Shown one piece after another: positions 1-16,440 of a stretch of DNA of 64,000 nucleotides (positions are counted from its first letter, which is position 1; each line of letters begins with the position of its first letter). Where the stretch lies: the NCBI GenBank assembly GCA_018466975.1, contig CM031560.1:248001-312000 (forward strand), written 5' to 3'. The notes below the pieces were generated by a model. The model did not search any database. It saw only the letters and a list, made by a program, of their open reading frames with translations, and was not told the origin of the DNA. The translations under genes were made by a program, and so were the position numbers. Source of the stretch: Sparassis latifolia (lineage: Eukaryota > Basidiomycota > Agaricomycetes > Polyporales > Sparassidaceae).

Positions 1-2004
1 GATCACGAGCAGAGGTGACTGCCTCTTCTGAGTCGACCACTGCAGCGCTCAACGTTTTATCCCTCAACGTACTCGCGTGTGCGCCCAAGATTCTTCCATG
101 TGAGTACTCCTGGCAGAAGGTGAGCCTTTCAGATATCTACTGTCCACTCGGTGGCAGTCTGCCCCTGCTCTAGTCACGCCTGTGACGACACTCGTTTTGC
201 AGCTATGGCCATGCTGATTTTTCTGTTGCAGAAGCAGTGCGCAATTACGCTCATTTCGGTCCCCACCTCAGTCCAGGGCAGTTTTACATGTCCTCTTCTC
301 CCGGATTTGCCAACAACTGTTTCTGAGAAGGCACATGTCATTGACCAAGGTATCCTATTCCATTCATCCCGACATATTGTGGCTCCTAATCCCCGGCTGC
401 ACGCGCAGCCTGAGAACAAGTACGGCAGTAGATGGCCAATATATAAACCGTGGTTTGCTCCCCTTTCCTCACCCACTTCGCTCCCGAGTCTGTATCCGAC
501 CGCGACATCTGCTTGGCTTCACACTCAGCCGCGTTGTCTGCTTGACTGCGTACGCGACTGCTATACCTAATTCATCCGGACATTTCAGTTTTCCCCGTGT
601 TCAACATGAAGAAATGACCTCTCTTGCAACATCACCGCTCTACACACGTTAGTCCTATGCACTGTGACTCTACCGAAAAGCCGCGGCACAGCCATACTCT
701 CCTCACTTGACGGGTATCTGCGCCTCAGAGGGCCGTCTCCTCGTGCTGGACGAAGAGACTCTGGATGTCGCAGTATACGGAAGGAGAAGGTCCGCTATTG
801 ACCCTTCTGTGAGTTCATTTTTAATCCTCTTCGATGACATGTCTGTTCCATAGCGTTCTTTATGAGGCATGGACCACTATGCTAGTCAGCGGGGCGCAAT
901 GCACACACGCGCGCGCAATGCCTACCATGGCCTGGCCTCCGAATGAAACAAGCTTAAGCACAATAGTGGTCGTAGCCAGGAGTACCCTCAAACTCACACG
1001 AGTGGTCGGAGATCCAGCCGTCATTGCCACGATCATATCGCTTCCAGGGTCCCATTAGGAGCGACTACAGTCAGAAGATGTCAGCTCCAAGTCTGCGCAC
1101 ATTTGTTTTCTCAGGTTCAGGCCGGATGTTTGTGCATGTATCCACGCATCGACTCGGGGGCCGCATCGTCGGACCAAAGCAACTGGTGCGACTCCCGTAC
1201 CGACCCTGTACACCTCTCGCATAGTCCTGCCTACCCGCCGTGGATGTGCCTCCGATACCGGCCATACGCGCTAGACATACGCGGCCGTTTTGCGCGGTAG
1301 AACCAGCTGGCCTTCCTCGTCATCGAACTGCTTCGTACCTCCATTATCAACGCACTCAATCCCCATCCGCCAACACGTACCTACTGGATGTTTCTTGTCG
1401 ACCCAAGGCGGAACGGCCATTCGAGCGGTATTCATCCCTTGGGCCCTCCGTCCCATGGCGAATGCTCCCCGACTATGCCGTACCACCACTGCTCATGTCC
1501 AAATACTCTGTATCATCTGCGACGAACCCTTACTGCGACTCCCAACTCCAAATGCTCTGCATAAGACCGCGAGTGAGCCATCATTGTCTCCTACTTCAAA
1601 ATGTGCTGTATAATCCGCGCGAAGCACTTCTGTCTTTCTTTCCGTCGTTTGCTAGCCTCAAGAACCAATTTTCTCGGTGTATACATGATCACTATTCCTA
1701 CGCCATGTACAGTGTATACTATTGTCCGTACGGAGGTCCAATACAATCACCGTTGTGACTGCCAAACCAATATTCCCTGGAGACGAAGAATGCTTCGGAT
1801 GGCGAAAATTACAATATGCATACTATTCTTGAATTGGCCTGGGCAATATTTGTCACGAGACTTGACGCTGAATATCAATATGCAAACCACCGCTATCGTA
1901 CAGACGCATACTATAAAAAGTGACAGTTTTTACAACCGGAGATGCGCGAGGGCAATACGTACACACCTATTGTAATGCTCCAAGCCCTGCTACTGATCAG
2001 GCTA
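1..2004. other. No confident gene
   Basis: Only short, mutually overlapping open frames occur on both strands, none with a recognisable domain or a convincing splice pattern. The longest (1240-1758, plus) is rich in Pro, Ser and Tyr and resembles nothing I know. The stretch may hold exons of a gene extending off the left edge, but I cannot support one. Confidence 0.5.
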
Positions 2005-3538
2005 TTATGCACTAGCATCCTCCCAGTCCTGCATTGAGACTTCGGGGCATCCAGCTGACTCCCATGCCTTTGCAAGCCAGTCGGCAGCACCGGTCCACCA
2101 CCACTGGTATTCCTGCATTTCAAGGCTGGACACATGACACCCGTGATTGTTCGCGCGGTTTCGTAGACCCTTGAGGATACTGGGAGGCAAAACGTGCTCG
2201 GATGGGTGTTCCCCTTCCCCCACCCAATGAAGACGGTTGGCGATACGCGCCGCAAGTTGGTTTCGCGCCTTGCGTCCTTGTAATATGCGGAAGAGCCAGG
2301 GCCTTACCCCATCTGAGAGGGTGCCGTCCAGACAATCTCCACACTGCTGCCATATAGAGCATTCTGGGATGAAATCCGCCGGCTCGAAGGAGCAGTAATT
2401 CCGACATAACAGTAGAAGTTGGTCTGCCTGCTCTGGTGTCAACGGAAGGGGCACTGGCGGCCGGAGTTCTTTGGAAGCTGTCGGGGCTATATAGCGGAGG
2501 AGCTGCGAAGGATCTGATATACTGTGAGGAGTGGAACCTGGAGGGTACGAGCTTGAAGGACAAGGTGAACTCAAGTCCGCGGAGGAGCTAACTTGTTCGA
2601 GACTTCCCGCGGTACCCTGCTGCTCAATCCACTCGAGCAGATTCCAATTGGCAGCACTCCGTACATCGGATAATTCCACTGCCTGCTTCGCAAATATTTT
2701 CTCTGCTGGGTGCAACCCTGCTGAGACAGTTGAACGTCCAACCTCCCTACGTCCGCAGCACAGACGAGTGAAGACACCTCGGTAACTGTTGCACGAAACC
2801 ACCATGGGGGTTTCCACAGAAAGAATGTCGGGTGGAGCAGCAGAAGTCTGGGGTCCGGTAGCAGTAGTGACTGGTTCCTTAGCCACCACAAGCGACCAGT
2901 ATTCGCTCTGCCAGTAATCAGGGTCACAGTATGGAATGATCAAAACGACTCTGGCTTCTGCACACTCCGTGTATCCCTCCAGTGTGTCAGCGTTGAGCAA
3001 ATACTCCCCCGACGGCGACATCAAGAGCTCTGTACCAGAAGGAGTGCACCCTATGAGTGCGATCACGAGCGTATCTTCCGCAGCCAAACTCTCAGTGGCA
3101 TCCTCCAAGCTGGACCAGAAGTACTCGGCGACGGAACCAGCAGTATACTGATTGATTACGGTCTCAAATGCAGGAAACATCGAGATGATGTCGATGTCCG
3201 ACTGGTTGGATGCATGGGAAAAACCCGCTCCAGAACGGATGGGCTGCGGGCACAACCACTGGGAGTGTTCCTTATCATTCGGAAGCAAGGCATGCAACGC
3301 CGCAAAATCAAGGGCCATCCACTCGTCCTTCCTAACGTCGGTGGTCGCGAGCAGAGCTAGAAGATAGCGTTGCCCACGTTTGCTCTCCACCTGTTTTGTC
3401 TGAGAATAGATGCGAGTTAGCTGAAGAAGGTTGACGAAGACCACCGGACACCGATGCAGTGTATGGTGTTATTATTCGGAAAATAGGGGTGCTAACCTCA
3501 GGTTTGACATTCCCACTGATGAGTGCCCTGAAGTTCAT
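2005..3538 (-). CDS. Hypothetical protein, possibly a degenerate caspase-like fold
   Basis: I model two exons: 3497-3538 (ATG at 3536-3538, 14 codons) and 2005-3420, joined in phase 0 across a 76-nt intron (3421-3496, GT...CAG), giving about 485 residues. An extra upstream exon is possible. The first third is well-packed sequence without signal peptide or membrane segment; the middle has a hydrophobic strand DTLVIALIGC and a second strand VVLIIPYC followed by WQSEYWSL; then a low-complexity Ser/Pro linker precedes a Trp-rich C-terminal part. The spacing of the two strands recalls, from memory, a basidiomycete-specific caspase-like family in which strand one ends in Gly-His-Gly and strand two carries a Cys. 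Here the Cys is kept but the His position reads Gly-Cys-Thr, so peptidase activity would be lost. The fold assignment is inference; that this is a real gene is much safer, given about 470 uninterrupted codons and a phase-matched intron. Confidence 0.6.
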
Positions 3539-5516
3539 CGAGGTAAGATAGTGCAAAACTGATGCACAGGCTTGCAACGCTGACACCAGAAACATTTCGA
3601 GATGGTTGGAACGACGAGAATGAGGTAGGTCGCGGAAACGATCCCAGCAGCACGTGGCCTCAAACGGAATTCCCTCCGAAAACGTACTATCATTCACAAC
3701 ACGTATCTGCCGTTGCTCCTGAGTATATTTCTTCCACCGGCAGTACGAAGTCTGAGACTTGTCCTCCCTCTTCGCCAAATAGACTGCTGAAGCGTTATTT
3801 CGGATATATAATAACCCGTAGGCGATGTCTCGATTTTGAGATCTCTAGCGCGGATGTCCACGGTGTGACGAGAGCCTTCGGCGCGTAGTAAAGGTTCTAG
3901 GGAGGAGCATTGAGATGACGTTAGGAAAATCTTACACGGATTTTGCGCACTGCGCACGGAAATCCAACCACCTTAAATCACTGGCACAATACAAGATCAG
4001 GCAAATTAAAAAAAATTACACCAGCGAAAATCCTGACCGCGACGGCTGGTAACGCTTCGTATGAAGAGGGCACGGTCGAAATCAGCGATGGGACCAATTC
4101 GAGCTCTGAGCATCTTCAGTGTCGGATTGTTCTGTAGAAACAAGCTTGATCTGTGTCCATTGATATCGCTGTATTTTCGACAGGCCGGAACTCCGAGCGG
4201 CAGTAGCACTGTCCGAATCGTGGGGGCACTGGGCCGAGGCAAGCTGCGGATGAACGGTAGTAGTTTTGCCCATCGGACACGAGAACCTGCATATTCAACG
4301 CCTTTCAAGGAGAACGTCAGATCGGCATGAGGATATTGAAAGAACTGGAGCTCGCACCTGGGTCAGCAAGTGCTAATCACTAAAAAAGGTAGCAGAGCAC
4401 CTCACGGAACGCGGGACCAGCAATGCATCATGCAGTACCTAATTTTCATTTGCAATGACCTTCCTGGTGATATTGGAGTCGTTACTACCAGAATTGACGG
4501 TTCAAATATTCTCGGACCTACGTCAAATACGCACCAGCAGGAGGAGAACATGAATGACAGCCGTGATCCCGCCACTGGCAGTCGCGAGCACCGGACATTA
4601 ACATGCGGACCAGATGGAAATACAAGATCGACATACGAAGACAGAATATTGTTGAGCATTCGAGTGGCAAGGAAGACCTTCCCCGCGTTGTTTCAGGGCA
4701 CGGTGCTTTTGGTGAGCTTCCGGATATATGCACTGAGGGCCAATATTACCGCCCCCGGACAAGCAGTTCACTTGCGACAAGAGTACTGGACCATGGAGCC
4801 CCGGGATAATTGGCATTCGCAAAATTGGTATGCGATTCCTGCACGCTGGACGTAGGAAATCATCTTAGAATGCACCCATCACAAATGCGACCAGTCATCT
4901 ACTCGCCAAACTCGTAGCTCTTTAAAGGACAACTCACCGCTGCCTGATTTTTTCGATCCAAACACTCGGCCCGTATCTATGGCTCGCATCCCTCTCCATG
5001 GCCCACCATTTCACCAACAGAAAAACCGAGTCCAGGGGCGAAGGGGACGATACAGACAGAGGACAGAGTCCACGCGGAAGGCCAATTTCGGTGTAGGGAG
5101 TAGGGAGAGGAGATCGACCTAATCGCAGGTACCGCAGGGCTGGGGTGAGAGCAAGTGTTGGCAATACAAGTGACAGGGCGCGGTCAGAGCACTGCGAAAG
5201 GGTCTGAACAGGATGTAATCGATTTAGAATCTGCGATATCGATGTCTGTGCCATTTCAGCCTGCAGGAGGAGATTGCCAAGACCGCTCGGAGCATCAGAC
5301 GTGACGGAAAATCAGAGTATGCGCATGCGCTCTTGTCCTGTTATGCAGGGGATCTGGAGACGCGTCCGCTACTGTAGGTATCAACTGGTGCGACGCGACT
5401 ACTTGTCACCGGGATGCGTGACTTCGCGAAGGTCACGATCACGCGACGTGACTAGTAAACTGCAGCTTTCCGCGCACCATCATCTCCGTCCTATCTCAGG
5501 TTTCTCCTCAACCGTC
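3539..5516. other. No confident gene
   Basis: Several frames of 60-160 codons overlap on both strands (for example 4370-4855 plus and 4934-5254 minus) without recognisable domains. The minus frame at 4934-5254 ends near possible splice sites and could be an exon of a gene divergent from RAD6, but nothing decides it. The last part is the promoter region of the RAD6 homologue. Confidence 0.4.
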
Positions 5517-6114
5517 ATGGTGAACTACGTTTTCTGATAGTACTGAAGTCTTACTTAAGCCTTTCAACAGTCCACCAGCTGCCGAAGACGTCTCATCCGC
5601 GACTTCAAGCGTCTGTCAAGTGATCCGCCGAGCGGAATCTCAGGCAGCCCATGCCCCGACAACATCATGCTATGGAACGCAGTGATCTTCGGCCCAGGTG
5701 CGCTATTTTTACAAGCCTCGAATACCTCACATCCGAGCCCACACAGCGGAGACGCCGTTCGAAGATGGCACCTTCCGGCTGCTGCTCACGTTCGACGAGT
5801 CCTACCCGACGAAGCCGCCAACCGTGCGCTTCCTCTCGCGCATGTTCCACCCCAACGTCTACGCCAACGGCGAATTGTGCCTCGATATCCTCCAGAATCG
5901 GTGGTCACCGACGTACGACGTCGCCGCGATCCTCACGTCCATCCAGAGTCTGTTGCACGACCCGAACCCGGCCAGCCCTGCGAACGCCGAGGCTGCGCAG
6001 TTGTACCGCGAGAATATGAAGGAGTATGTTTATCGTGTGCGCGCGACAGTCGAGGAGAGCTGGATGGATCCGGAGGATGAGCAGGAGGGCGGGGATGGGG
6101 AGCAAGAGGTATAG
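5517..6114 (+). CDS. UBC2: RAD6/UBC2-type ubiquitin-conjugating enzyme E2
   Basis: This E2 accepts ubiquitin from E1 as a thioester and, with RING E3 partners of the Rad18 and Bre1 type, modifies PCNA and histone H2B; that role is known for the family. I model three exons: 5517-5519 (only the ATG), 5571-5697 and 5747-6114, with introns 5520-5570 (51 nt) and 5698-5746 (49 nt). Splicing gives about 165 residues starting [16 protein letters not shown], the conserved basic RAD6 N-terminus. Visible landmarks are [19 protein letters not shown], then TPFEDGTF, the HPN motif in [16 protein letters not shown] with the catalytic Cys, and [12 protein letters not shown]. The protein ends in a short acidic tail ([15 protein letters not shown]), as in fungal RAD6, which contributes to histone modification in yeast. 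Length and motif order are those of a complete gene. The one-codon first exon is the only odd feature; choosing any other start breaks the conserved N-terminus. Confidence 0.95.
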
Positions 6115-7243
6115 TAGCGATCGGCACGCATCCGGGACAGTATTGTGAGGACATTTTGTTGTACGTCTGATGCCTGATTTTTTTCCAGTAATTATAATAC
6201 CTTGCATTCACCTCTTACACGTGGACATGCAGGGATAGAACTCCATGTTCTGCGGTCTAAACAAAGTGGCAATGCCGCAAAAACATTGATATATTATCCA
6301 GGACATTTGTTTTAAACTACAAAATCGCAGAAAAGAGCATCGTACGTCTTCGCGGACGCCTTGACGAACCGACTCGTCAACGATCTCGTCGATTTCCTCC
6401 CCGTTCCACTCACAATATCTCCAGCCGGTCATGTCGAGCAGGACGTCCTGTACCTGCGAAAATTGCTCCTGCTAGGGTGCACCGCACCCTGTCCCAATCT
6501 TGTGCTTTCCATACGTGTGCGGCTGCCTCGATGACCATGCGCACGATACCCACCACGGTTCAACCTGGTCGCGATGGTGCGGCGGTGCACCGCTGAACAT
6601 TCAGCTGCTGCCCGGGCCGCACGGAGACAGAGCGACACTCGCAATGGACATCTTGGAAGAAATATCAGGCATCAGTTTCAGACACCGCAGAATCTGCCAT
6701 GATGCCTACTCCATCGTCAGCTTGTACAGCCCCGTCATCAACATCGAATCTGCTCCCTTCTTGGGGCGGGATGTAGTACAATGCGGGATTGGCCATCTGA
6801 TGGCGGCACGAAAAATTCAACTCGAAGAAACTGGATGTCCAATTCGACGTTCTTCCCGATCGGGCGAGCGTTCGTCAGATCTCGTCACCAAGTTCCTCAG
6901 ACCGTCAGTAAGAAGAGAAGACGTGGTGAAGCACTATGCAACGAGAGATCTGTGGGCATAATGTGAGCTTGGGTCAGAGCGAGATTGGTGGACCGCGACT
7001 ATTCAGGCTGCGGAACGTTTCGTCGGCGACTTGGAGGCATCGCGATCTGCGCAGCAACTGGTAGTATGCACTTCTCATCCCGCGTTGTTACAGACCGTGG
7101 TGCTTCTGGCGAGCATCCAGATACGTGCACTGAGATTCGTACAACGAGTTCTGATGTTACCTAGTACTATCACATTGCAAATCTTGTGACGAATTGCGAG
7201 TGAGACGAGAGCAGGAACTGAAATGCTGTACCAGTGGAGTGCA
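6115..7243. other. RAD6 3' region and unresolved coding fragments
   Basis: The first hundred bases are the 3' untranslated region of the RAD6 homologue. On the minus strand about 6208-6640 holds plausible exon-like sequence (MTGWRYCEWNGEEIDEIVDE is in one open frame), which could be the 3' end of a convergent gene, but I recognise no family and cannot join exons. A plus frame at 6500-6961 overlaps it. The stretch ends at the left LTR. Confidence 0.3.
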
Positions 7244-7884
7244 TGTTACAACGCTCCTCAGCTATGGCACGTCTATTCTTTTTCCTTTCTTCGTTCCCTT
7301 TACTTTACCAGACCACGTGATCCAACACGTGACTCATCGGAGTGCAACCTCCGATTCTCTATCCAGATGTCCAGAACCCCTAGTCTGGGGTTACACCGGA
7401 TCCAACTCCGGACCCTTTTCTTATTACACATGCAAGATGTGCATGTATGCCTCATCTTTACCTCATTCTGATACACGACTCGTTATCCCCATTAGTATTG
7501 ATTATCTCTCACGATCTTACTCAGCTTTCCCATACATATTACTTCCTTGTTGTTATCTTGCCCAGACATCGTTTCACCTTATCTAGCCAATGAACGATCT
7601 CGTATTACTGCATAGTACTGCGGATACCTTTTGTATAAGTAGACGGCCTCGTCGAGCTGGATCCCCATCTCGACCTGGTTACCATTAAACCAGCTTTTCA
7701 CTTGCCTTTAACTGAGATCAACCGTTAGTAGCAGACAGCTACTACGAGTCATAAGAACGAACTCTGATCGACCTTCAGTGCGAGGACATCGCCAGAAGTG
7801 TCACTTGAATGAACTTGTGTCTTAGACTAAGACCTTGTCTCGTAACGACTCAACTTGACGCTCGTGTTTCGCTGCCGCGTAACA
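7244..7884 (+). repeat. Left LTR
   Basis: Starts TGTTACAACG and ends CGTAACA. Contains a TATA-like box (7634-7639) and the predicted transcript start at 7667. Pairs with 14520-15159. Confidence 0.93.
7634..7676 (+). promoter_or_regulatory. LTR promoter: TATA box and predicted transcription start
   Basis: TATAAG at 7634-7639 lies 33 bp upstream of ATCTCGACCT (7667-7676). That decamer is the exact reverse complement of the primer-binding site at 7887-7896, and the TATA spacing would place it at the 5' end of the transcript. The same arrangement is kept in the right LTR. Confidence 0.7.
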
Positions 7885-7886
7885 TT

Positions 7887-7896
7887 AGGTCGAGAT
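7887..7896 (+). other. Self-priming primer-binding site
   Basis: AGGTCGAGAT begins two bases after the terminal CA of the left LTR. It is complementary over 10 nt to the predicted first bases of the element's own RNA rather than to an obvious tRNA 3' end ending in TGG. Confidence 0.65.
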
Positions 7897-8230
7897 CTTA
7901 TTACTCTCTGTGACTTCCCAAAGTCTAACAATGATCTACCGACCGACCGGACCGAACCTTGAAGACTGAACGATACATCCGATTCGATTGCTAAAGCACC
8001 ATTTGAGATTACTTTGTAATCGAGGCAGCTGAAGGGATAGACTGATCACTGATCTTCGGAGAGGGGTCTGTCCGAGAGACCAATAGGCCGAGGAGGCTGA
8101 GGTAATCACTTGAGCAATCAGCAAGATAGGTGTATCAGTTTGAAGACAGAAGACACTCTACGGGCTTGTTAGCCGATGACGAACGAACCCACTTAGTTGA
8201 GGATAGTGTGTAATCTATGTGTAGATATAG

Positions 8231-8338
<108 letters not shown>

Positions 8339-8341
8339 TGA

Positions 8342-9521
<1,180 letters not shown>

Positions 9522-9565
9522 AACGTCTTCAACATGACTGATGAAGAACGAACCCAGTTGGGTTT

Positions 9566-13427
<3,862 letters not shown>

Positions 13428-13444
13428 AGGAGAAGAAACCCGGA

Positions 13445-13702
13445 ATGACTACCACGACGGCTTTCCTCATCATCTTCCTAATCGTCCTCCAGTCGAACAC
13501 ACACTCTTCACATGAGACAACCCACACGCTAACGGCTGGGGTGATCAGAATGATGCCTGGAACTGAGCAGACAGTTCTTATCTCCGTGGGAATACTCTTT
13601 ATCGCCCAATGGATTTTCATCTATTTGATTATCACCCACATCCATGATATTCTATTTCACATCACAGATAACCGCGATCCCCTTAATGACCGAAAGGTAT
13701 AA
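13445..13702 (+). CDS. Small membrane-protein-like ORF inside the retrotransposon
   Basis: An 85-codon frame 18 bp after the chromodomain stop, still within the element. It has an N-terminal hydrophobic stretch resembling a signal anchor (AFLIIFLIVL) and a second strong segment (VLISVGILFIAQWIFIYLII) followed by charged residues. There is no disruption although the frames upstream are broken. I recognise no family; it could be chance coding in the pol-LTR interval. The position after integrase is where some LTR elements carry envelope-like or accessory frames, but two membrane segments alone do not show that. Confidence 0.4.
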   Translation: MTTTTAFLIIFLIVLQSNTHSSHETTHTLTAGVIRMMPGTEQTVLISVGILFIAQWIFIYLIITHIHDILFHITDNRDPLNDRKV

Positions 13703-13728
13703 AAGGAGGAGAAGACGATACATCATCA

Positions 13729-14469
13729 ATGCCCACTTCTGCCATTGACGACCTTGTTCACAACATACTTGTTGAAGTCGTCTCCACGATTATGGACACC
13801 CCTGCATCGCCTACGCTTGTCAATGGAGTACCCTCCCGAATGCAGACACCCTTCATTCGCACTTCATCACCTTCACCATTGATCGAACTCAGCCATGCAT
13901 TGAACGAACAAGAATTTGCTACGTGTTTGATTTCAGCCATCCGTATTCCTGTCGACTTCACAGACATTCTCGTTGCCCTACAAAATTGCCCGCAAGATCG
14001 GCAGGCAGTGATTTCTATGCAGCGAGCATTGGAAATGGTCGAGTGGATGCAGACAGCCAGACAAGAGCTCATATCAGCAGAGGAAAGGACGAGTAGAGCT
14101 CGAACCAGAGTCGACCAAGTCTGGTCTTTGATGCGCAGTACAGTCACCCGTACAGCGCAAAAGATCTGGAGGGAGCATGGAGATGAAGACATCGGGCACA
14201 TCCTCGGATACACCATTGATGGGAGACCCGCATCCACTCCTCGTTCATCACCAGAACCAATTTCTGTTCGACCTTGTCCTCCTCGTTCACACATACCTAC
14301 AGGTCAATCCTCATTATCGCAACCCTCCTTCTCACACACATCGACTTCTTTGCGTCGCAGTCATCTCTATTGTGATGGACGTACACATGAACAAAGACCA
14401 CAAACTGGCCGAAGGACGTGCTACAGATGTGGAGGTGATCATTATGTCCGGGACTGTCCCCGACGATGA
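13729..14469 (+). CDS. Accessory ORF with C-terminal zinc knuckle inside the retrotransposon
   Basis: A 246-codon intact frame 27 bp after the preceding small ORF, ending about 50 bp before the right LTR. The N-terminal half is helical and Gag-like in character (QDRQAVISMQRALEMVEWMQ), the middle is Ser/Pro-rich, and the C-terminus has a perfect CCHC knuckle, CYRCGGDHYVRDC (C-x2-C-x4-H-x4-C), followed by arginines. The knuckle suggests nucleic-acid binding. It is remarkable that this frame is open while gag and pol carry many lesions, and that it duplicates a nucleocapsid-type module downstream of pol. Confidence 0.6.
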   Translation: MPTSAIDDLVHNILVEVVSTIMDTPASPTLVNGVPSRMQTPFIRTSSPSPLIELSHALNEQEFATCLISAIRIPVDFTDILVALQNCPQDRQAVISMQRALEMVEWMQTARQELISAEERTSRARTRVDQVWSLMRSTVTRTAQKIWREHGDEDIGHILGYTIDGRPASTPRSSPEPISVRPCPPRSHIPTGQSSLSQPSFSHTSTSLRRSHLYCDGRTHEQRPQTGRRTCYRCGGDHYVRDCPRR

Positions 14470-14519
14470 TGAAGACTACAATATTTCTTGTGGGACAAGA
14501 AACATTAGACGGGAGCTGA

Positions 14520-15159
14520 TGTTACAACGCTCCTCAGCTATGGCACGTCTATTCTTTTTCCTTTCTTCATTCCCTTTACTTTACCAGACCACATGATCCA
14601 ACACGTGACTCATCGGAGTGCAACCTCCGATTCTCTATCCAGATGTCCAGAACCCTAGTCTGGGGTTACACCGGATCCAACTCCGGACCCTTTTCTTATT
14701 ACACATGCAAGATGTGCATGTATGCCTCATCTTTACCTCATTCTGATACACGACTCGTTATCCCCATTAGTATTGATTATCTCTCACGATCTTACTCAGC
14801 TTTCCCATACATATTACTTCCTTGTTGTTATCTTGCCCAGACATCGTTTCACCTTATCTAGCCAATGAACGATCTCGTATTACTGCGTAGTACTGCGAAT
14901 ACCTTTTGTATAAGTAGACGGCCTCGTCGAGCTGGATCCCCATCTCGACCTGGTTACCATTAAACCAGCTTTTCACTTGCCTTTGACTGAGATTGACCGT
15001 TAGTAGCAGACAGCTACTACGAGTCATAAGAACGAACTCTGATCGACCTTCAGTGCGAGGACATCGCCAGAAGTGTCACTTGAACGAACTTGTGTCTTAG
15101 ACTAAGACCTTGTCTCATAACGACTCAACTTGATGCTCGTGTTTCGCTGCCACGTAACA
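14520..15159 (+). repeat. Right LTR
   Basis: Direct copy of the left LTR with 11 substitutions and one 1-bp deletion by eye; nine of the substitutions are CG versus TG or CA. Confidence 0.93.
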
Positions 15160-15514
15160 TTGTAAGCATCTTACAGATAGTGTACTAGAACACTACTATA
15201 GGTTACTGAAGACTCTTACAAAGTGATACCAAGTGACTGTTGTAAGCTTATTACAAACTGATAGTAGCAAGTATATTAGGAATCACCACAATAGGTTATT
15301 GTTGACTTACTGAATATTACTAGACAATATACTAAGAGTCAGTAGGCGACTTTGTAAACTATTATAAGGCTCTTCTAAACTCACACTATGCAGTATAATG
15401 TGATATTGTAGGACACTTACTCGACATAATTAGATCATATACTAGAAGTTAGTACATAATACAATAAAATGTTCTTGTATAGATTCTAATACATTGTTAT
15501 ACACAGATTTGTAA
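15160..15514. other. AT-rich spacer
   Basis: AT-rich sequence dense in TTAC, GTAA and CTAGTA-type words between the LTR and the minisatellite; no gene or larger repeat seen. Confidence 0.4.
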
Positions 15515-16440
15515 GTTTCTAGTGCTATTTTTTGCAGTGATTCTTATAGGCGCATTTGTAACAGTTTATAGGGTCATTTTTTGTCTTGATTCTTGTAGGC
15601 ACATTAGCAACATTTTTTGTAATGATTCTGTAGACACATTTGTAGTAGCTTCTAGGGTCATTTTTTGTAGTGATTCTTATAGGCATGTTTGTAACAGTTT
15701 CTAGGGTCATTTTCTGTAGTGATTCTTATAGGCACATTTGTAATAGTTTCTAGTGTCATTCTTTGTTGTGAATCTTCTAGGCACATTTGTAATAGTTTCT
15801 AAGGTCATTTTTTGTAGTGATTCTTATAGCCATGTTTGTAACAGTTTCTAGTGTCATTTTTTGTAGTGATTCTTCTAGGCACATTTGTAACAGTTTCTAG
15901 TGTCATTTTTTGTTGTGATTCTTGTAGACATATTTGTAATAGTTTCTAGGGTCATTTTTTGTAGTGATTCTTATAGACATATTTGTAACAGTTTCTGATG
16001 TCATTTTTGGTAATGAGTCTTAGACATATATTTATAACAGTTTCTACTGTTATTTGTTGTAGTAATTTTTCTAGGCACATTTGTAACAGTTTTTGGGTTA
16101 TTTTTTGTAGTGATTCTTGTAGGCACATTTGTAACAGTTTCTAGGGTTATTTTTGTAGTGATTCTCATAGGCACCTATGTAACACTTTCTGGTGTGATTT
16201 TTTGTAGTGGTTCTTATAGACACGTTGGTAAGATTTTTTGTAATGATTCTTGTAGGCACATTAGTAACAACTTCCAGAGTCATTTTTTATAGTGATTCTT
16301 ATAGGCATGTTGGTAACTTTTTTTGTAGTGGTTCTTGTAGACACATTTGTAACAGTTTCTATAGTCATTTTTTGTAGTGATTCTTAGTAATTCTTGTAGG
16401 CACATTTGTAATGTCTTTTTATATCATTTTTCAATGTGAG
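15515..16440. repeat. 49-bp minisatellite, about 18 copies
   Basis: Degenerate tandem repeat with a unit of about 49 bp. Each copy contains a GTCATTTTTTGTAGTGATTC-type segment followed by TTATAGGCACATTTGTAACA and GTTTCTAGG. Copies sit near 15658, 15706, 15754, 15802, 15851, 15900 and onward, and diverge towards the right end. Apparent reading frames on both strands are products of the repeat. Confidence 0.9.

Noticed and set aside
15522..16292. Small open frames on both strands with repeated hydrophobic words
   Set aside because: They follow the 49-bp repeat, which is not a multiple of three, and appear on both strands; they are repeat artefacts.
15515..16440. CRISPR-like array
   Set aside because: There are no spacers: the copies are contiguous and degenerate, in a eukaryotic context.
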